The position numbers and the translations under genes are program-made. The notes under the pieces were generated by a model. It was not told the DNA's origin, ran no database searches, and saw only the letters and a list, made by a program, of their open reading frames with translations. From Desulfovibrio sp. UIB00 (lineage in GTDB: Bacteria; Desulfobacterota; Desulfovibrionia; Desulfovibrionales; Desulfovibrionaceae), in contig NZ_JAETXJ010000003.1 of the NCBI RefSeq assembly GCF_022508225.1, positions 243,556-307,555 on the forward strand: a DNA stretch of 64,000 nucleotides, in the 5' to 3' direction. Positions 63,636-64,000 of the stretch are shown here, one piece after another (position 1 is the stretch's first letter; each line of letters begins with the position of its first letter).

Positions 63636-64000
63636 TCAACCCACTGAAACTCTGTTTTTCCCCATTCTTTTTGCATGGTAAAGCGCAGTGTCCGCCCTGT
63701 GGATCAGGCTGTCCTGGGTATCATAGGGGCGCATTTCTGCAAGGCCAATGCTCACTGTACAGTGCAGGCCGTCTGCAAAGCTGAACTCTTCAATCCGGCG
63801 GCGGAGCTTTTCTGCAATTTCTCCGGCTTCATTGGCGCCTGTTTCAGGCAAAAGCACAAGAAACTCCTCCCCACCCCAACGCCCGGCAATATCCTGTGGG
63901 CGCATCACATCGACAGCCAGGGCGCTCAGGGCCTGCAACACTGCGTCACCAGCAAGATGCCCAAAGGTATCGTTGACATTTTTGAAGTTGTCCACATCCA
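63636..64000 (-). CDS. Diguanylate cyclase GGDEF domain (N-terminal part outside window)
   Basis: Only the C-terminal 120 or so residues are present; the gene continues beyond the right edge. The visible part is a GGDEF domain: DNFKNVNDTFGHLAGDAVLQ, then RWGGEEFLVLLPETG (active GGEEF variant), CTVSIGLAEM and ADTALYHAKRMGKNRV. An RPQD sits five residues before GGEEF, matching the RxxD inhibitory site, so product inhibition is likely. Its sensor domain is not visible. It lies 246 bp upstream of the GGDEF-EAL gene in the same direction. Confidence 0.9.
   Translation of the reverse strand, partial: DVDNFKNVNDTFGHLAGDAVLQALSALAVDVMRPQDIAGRWGGEEFLVLLPETGANEAGEIAEKLRRRIEEFSFADGLHCTVSIGLAEMRPYDTQDSLIHRADTALYHAKRMGKNRVSVG

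Noticed and set aside
1..64000. CRISPR arrays, rRNA/tRNA genes, IS elements, prophage.
   Set aside because: Reading both strands I found no regularly spaced repeats, cloverleaf-like sequences, transposase or phage proteins; a dedicated scan would be decisive.

Overview
The window reads as chromosome from a mesophilic sulfate-reducing Desulfovibrio-type bacterium (Desulfobacterota, Desulfovibrionaceae). The evidence is a Desulfovibrio-style homotrimeric porin, a membrane-bound periplasmic [NiFe] hydrogenase with its own cytochrome b, a giant 2-hydroxyacyl-CoA-dehydratase-activator fusion typical of anaerobes, and moderately GC-rich coding sequence throughout. Coding density is high, with many 1-8 nt overlaps. 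I see no rRNA, tRNA, CRISPR array, insertion sequence or prophage. Both window ends cut genes: a NikA-like nickel-binding lipoprotein at the left and a diguanylate cyclase at the right.

Region 1 (1-16.1 kb) is the most distinctive part and looks like a metal-uptake and hydrogen-metabolism neighbourhood. It holds a partial NikA-type lipoprotein, a divergent porin, and a TonB-dependent receptor followed by a SAM methyltransferase and a complete ZnuABC-type metal ABC transporter whose binding protein has atypical ligand positions. A tonB gene runs convergently into the permease gene. After a 575-bp gap, mostly strikingly AT-rich, come a NIT-domain chemoreceptor and hyaABC plus the protease gene hyaD. 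The hydrogenase small subunit carries all six cysteines that in E. coli Hyd-1 bind the oxygen-protective [4Fe-3S] proximal cluster. A working hypothesis is nickel (or another metal) import feeding a [NiFe] enzyme.

Region 2 (16.1-33.1 kb) is mostly minus-strand housekeeping: thioesterase (plus), lolA, ftsK, efp, engB (plus), a cation-diffusion facilitator with three tandem C-terminal domains, bamD-trxB-trxA, tsaD, fbp, a lipoprotein/TPR/ftsB-like/pgsA cluster, an Mrp-type ATPase and pcm. The 5' end of ftsK lacks a usable in-frame start and appears to carry a one-base frameshift just after an ATG that overlaps the efp stop codon.

Region 3 (33.2-48.7 kb) is mainly plus strand: an M23 peptidase, the 1448-residue tandem activator/dehydratase fusion, folK and a YHS-like protein (both minus), a XerC/D recombinase, a DHH-CBS-CCA-nucleotidyltransferase fusion, a HIT hydrolase, a LapA-domain protein, mutS and a DUF1992 gene.

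Region 4 (48.7-64 kb) has Smr, secG, tpiA, rimI, an inositol-phosphatase family gene, mreB and a tandem-GAF protein on the minus strand. On the plus strand are a degenerate Nudix protein whose start codon interlocks with that of rimI, then a compact run of an unknown 572-aa protein, rsmE, rarA and a plsC-like acyltransferase. The window closes with two c-di-GMP enzymes on the minus strand. Strong hairpin terminators mark most operon ends.
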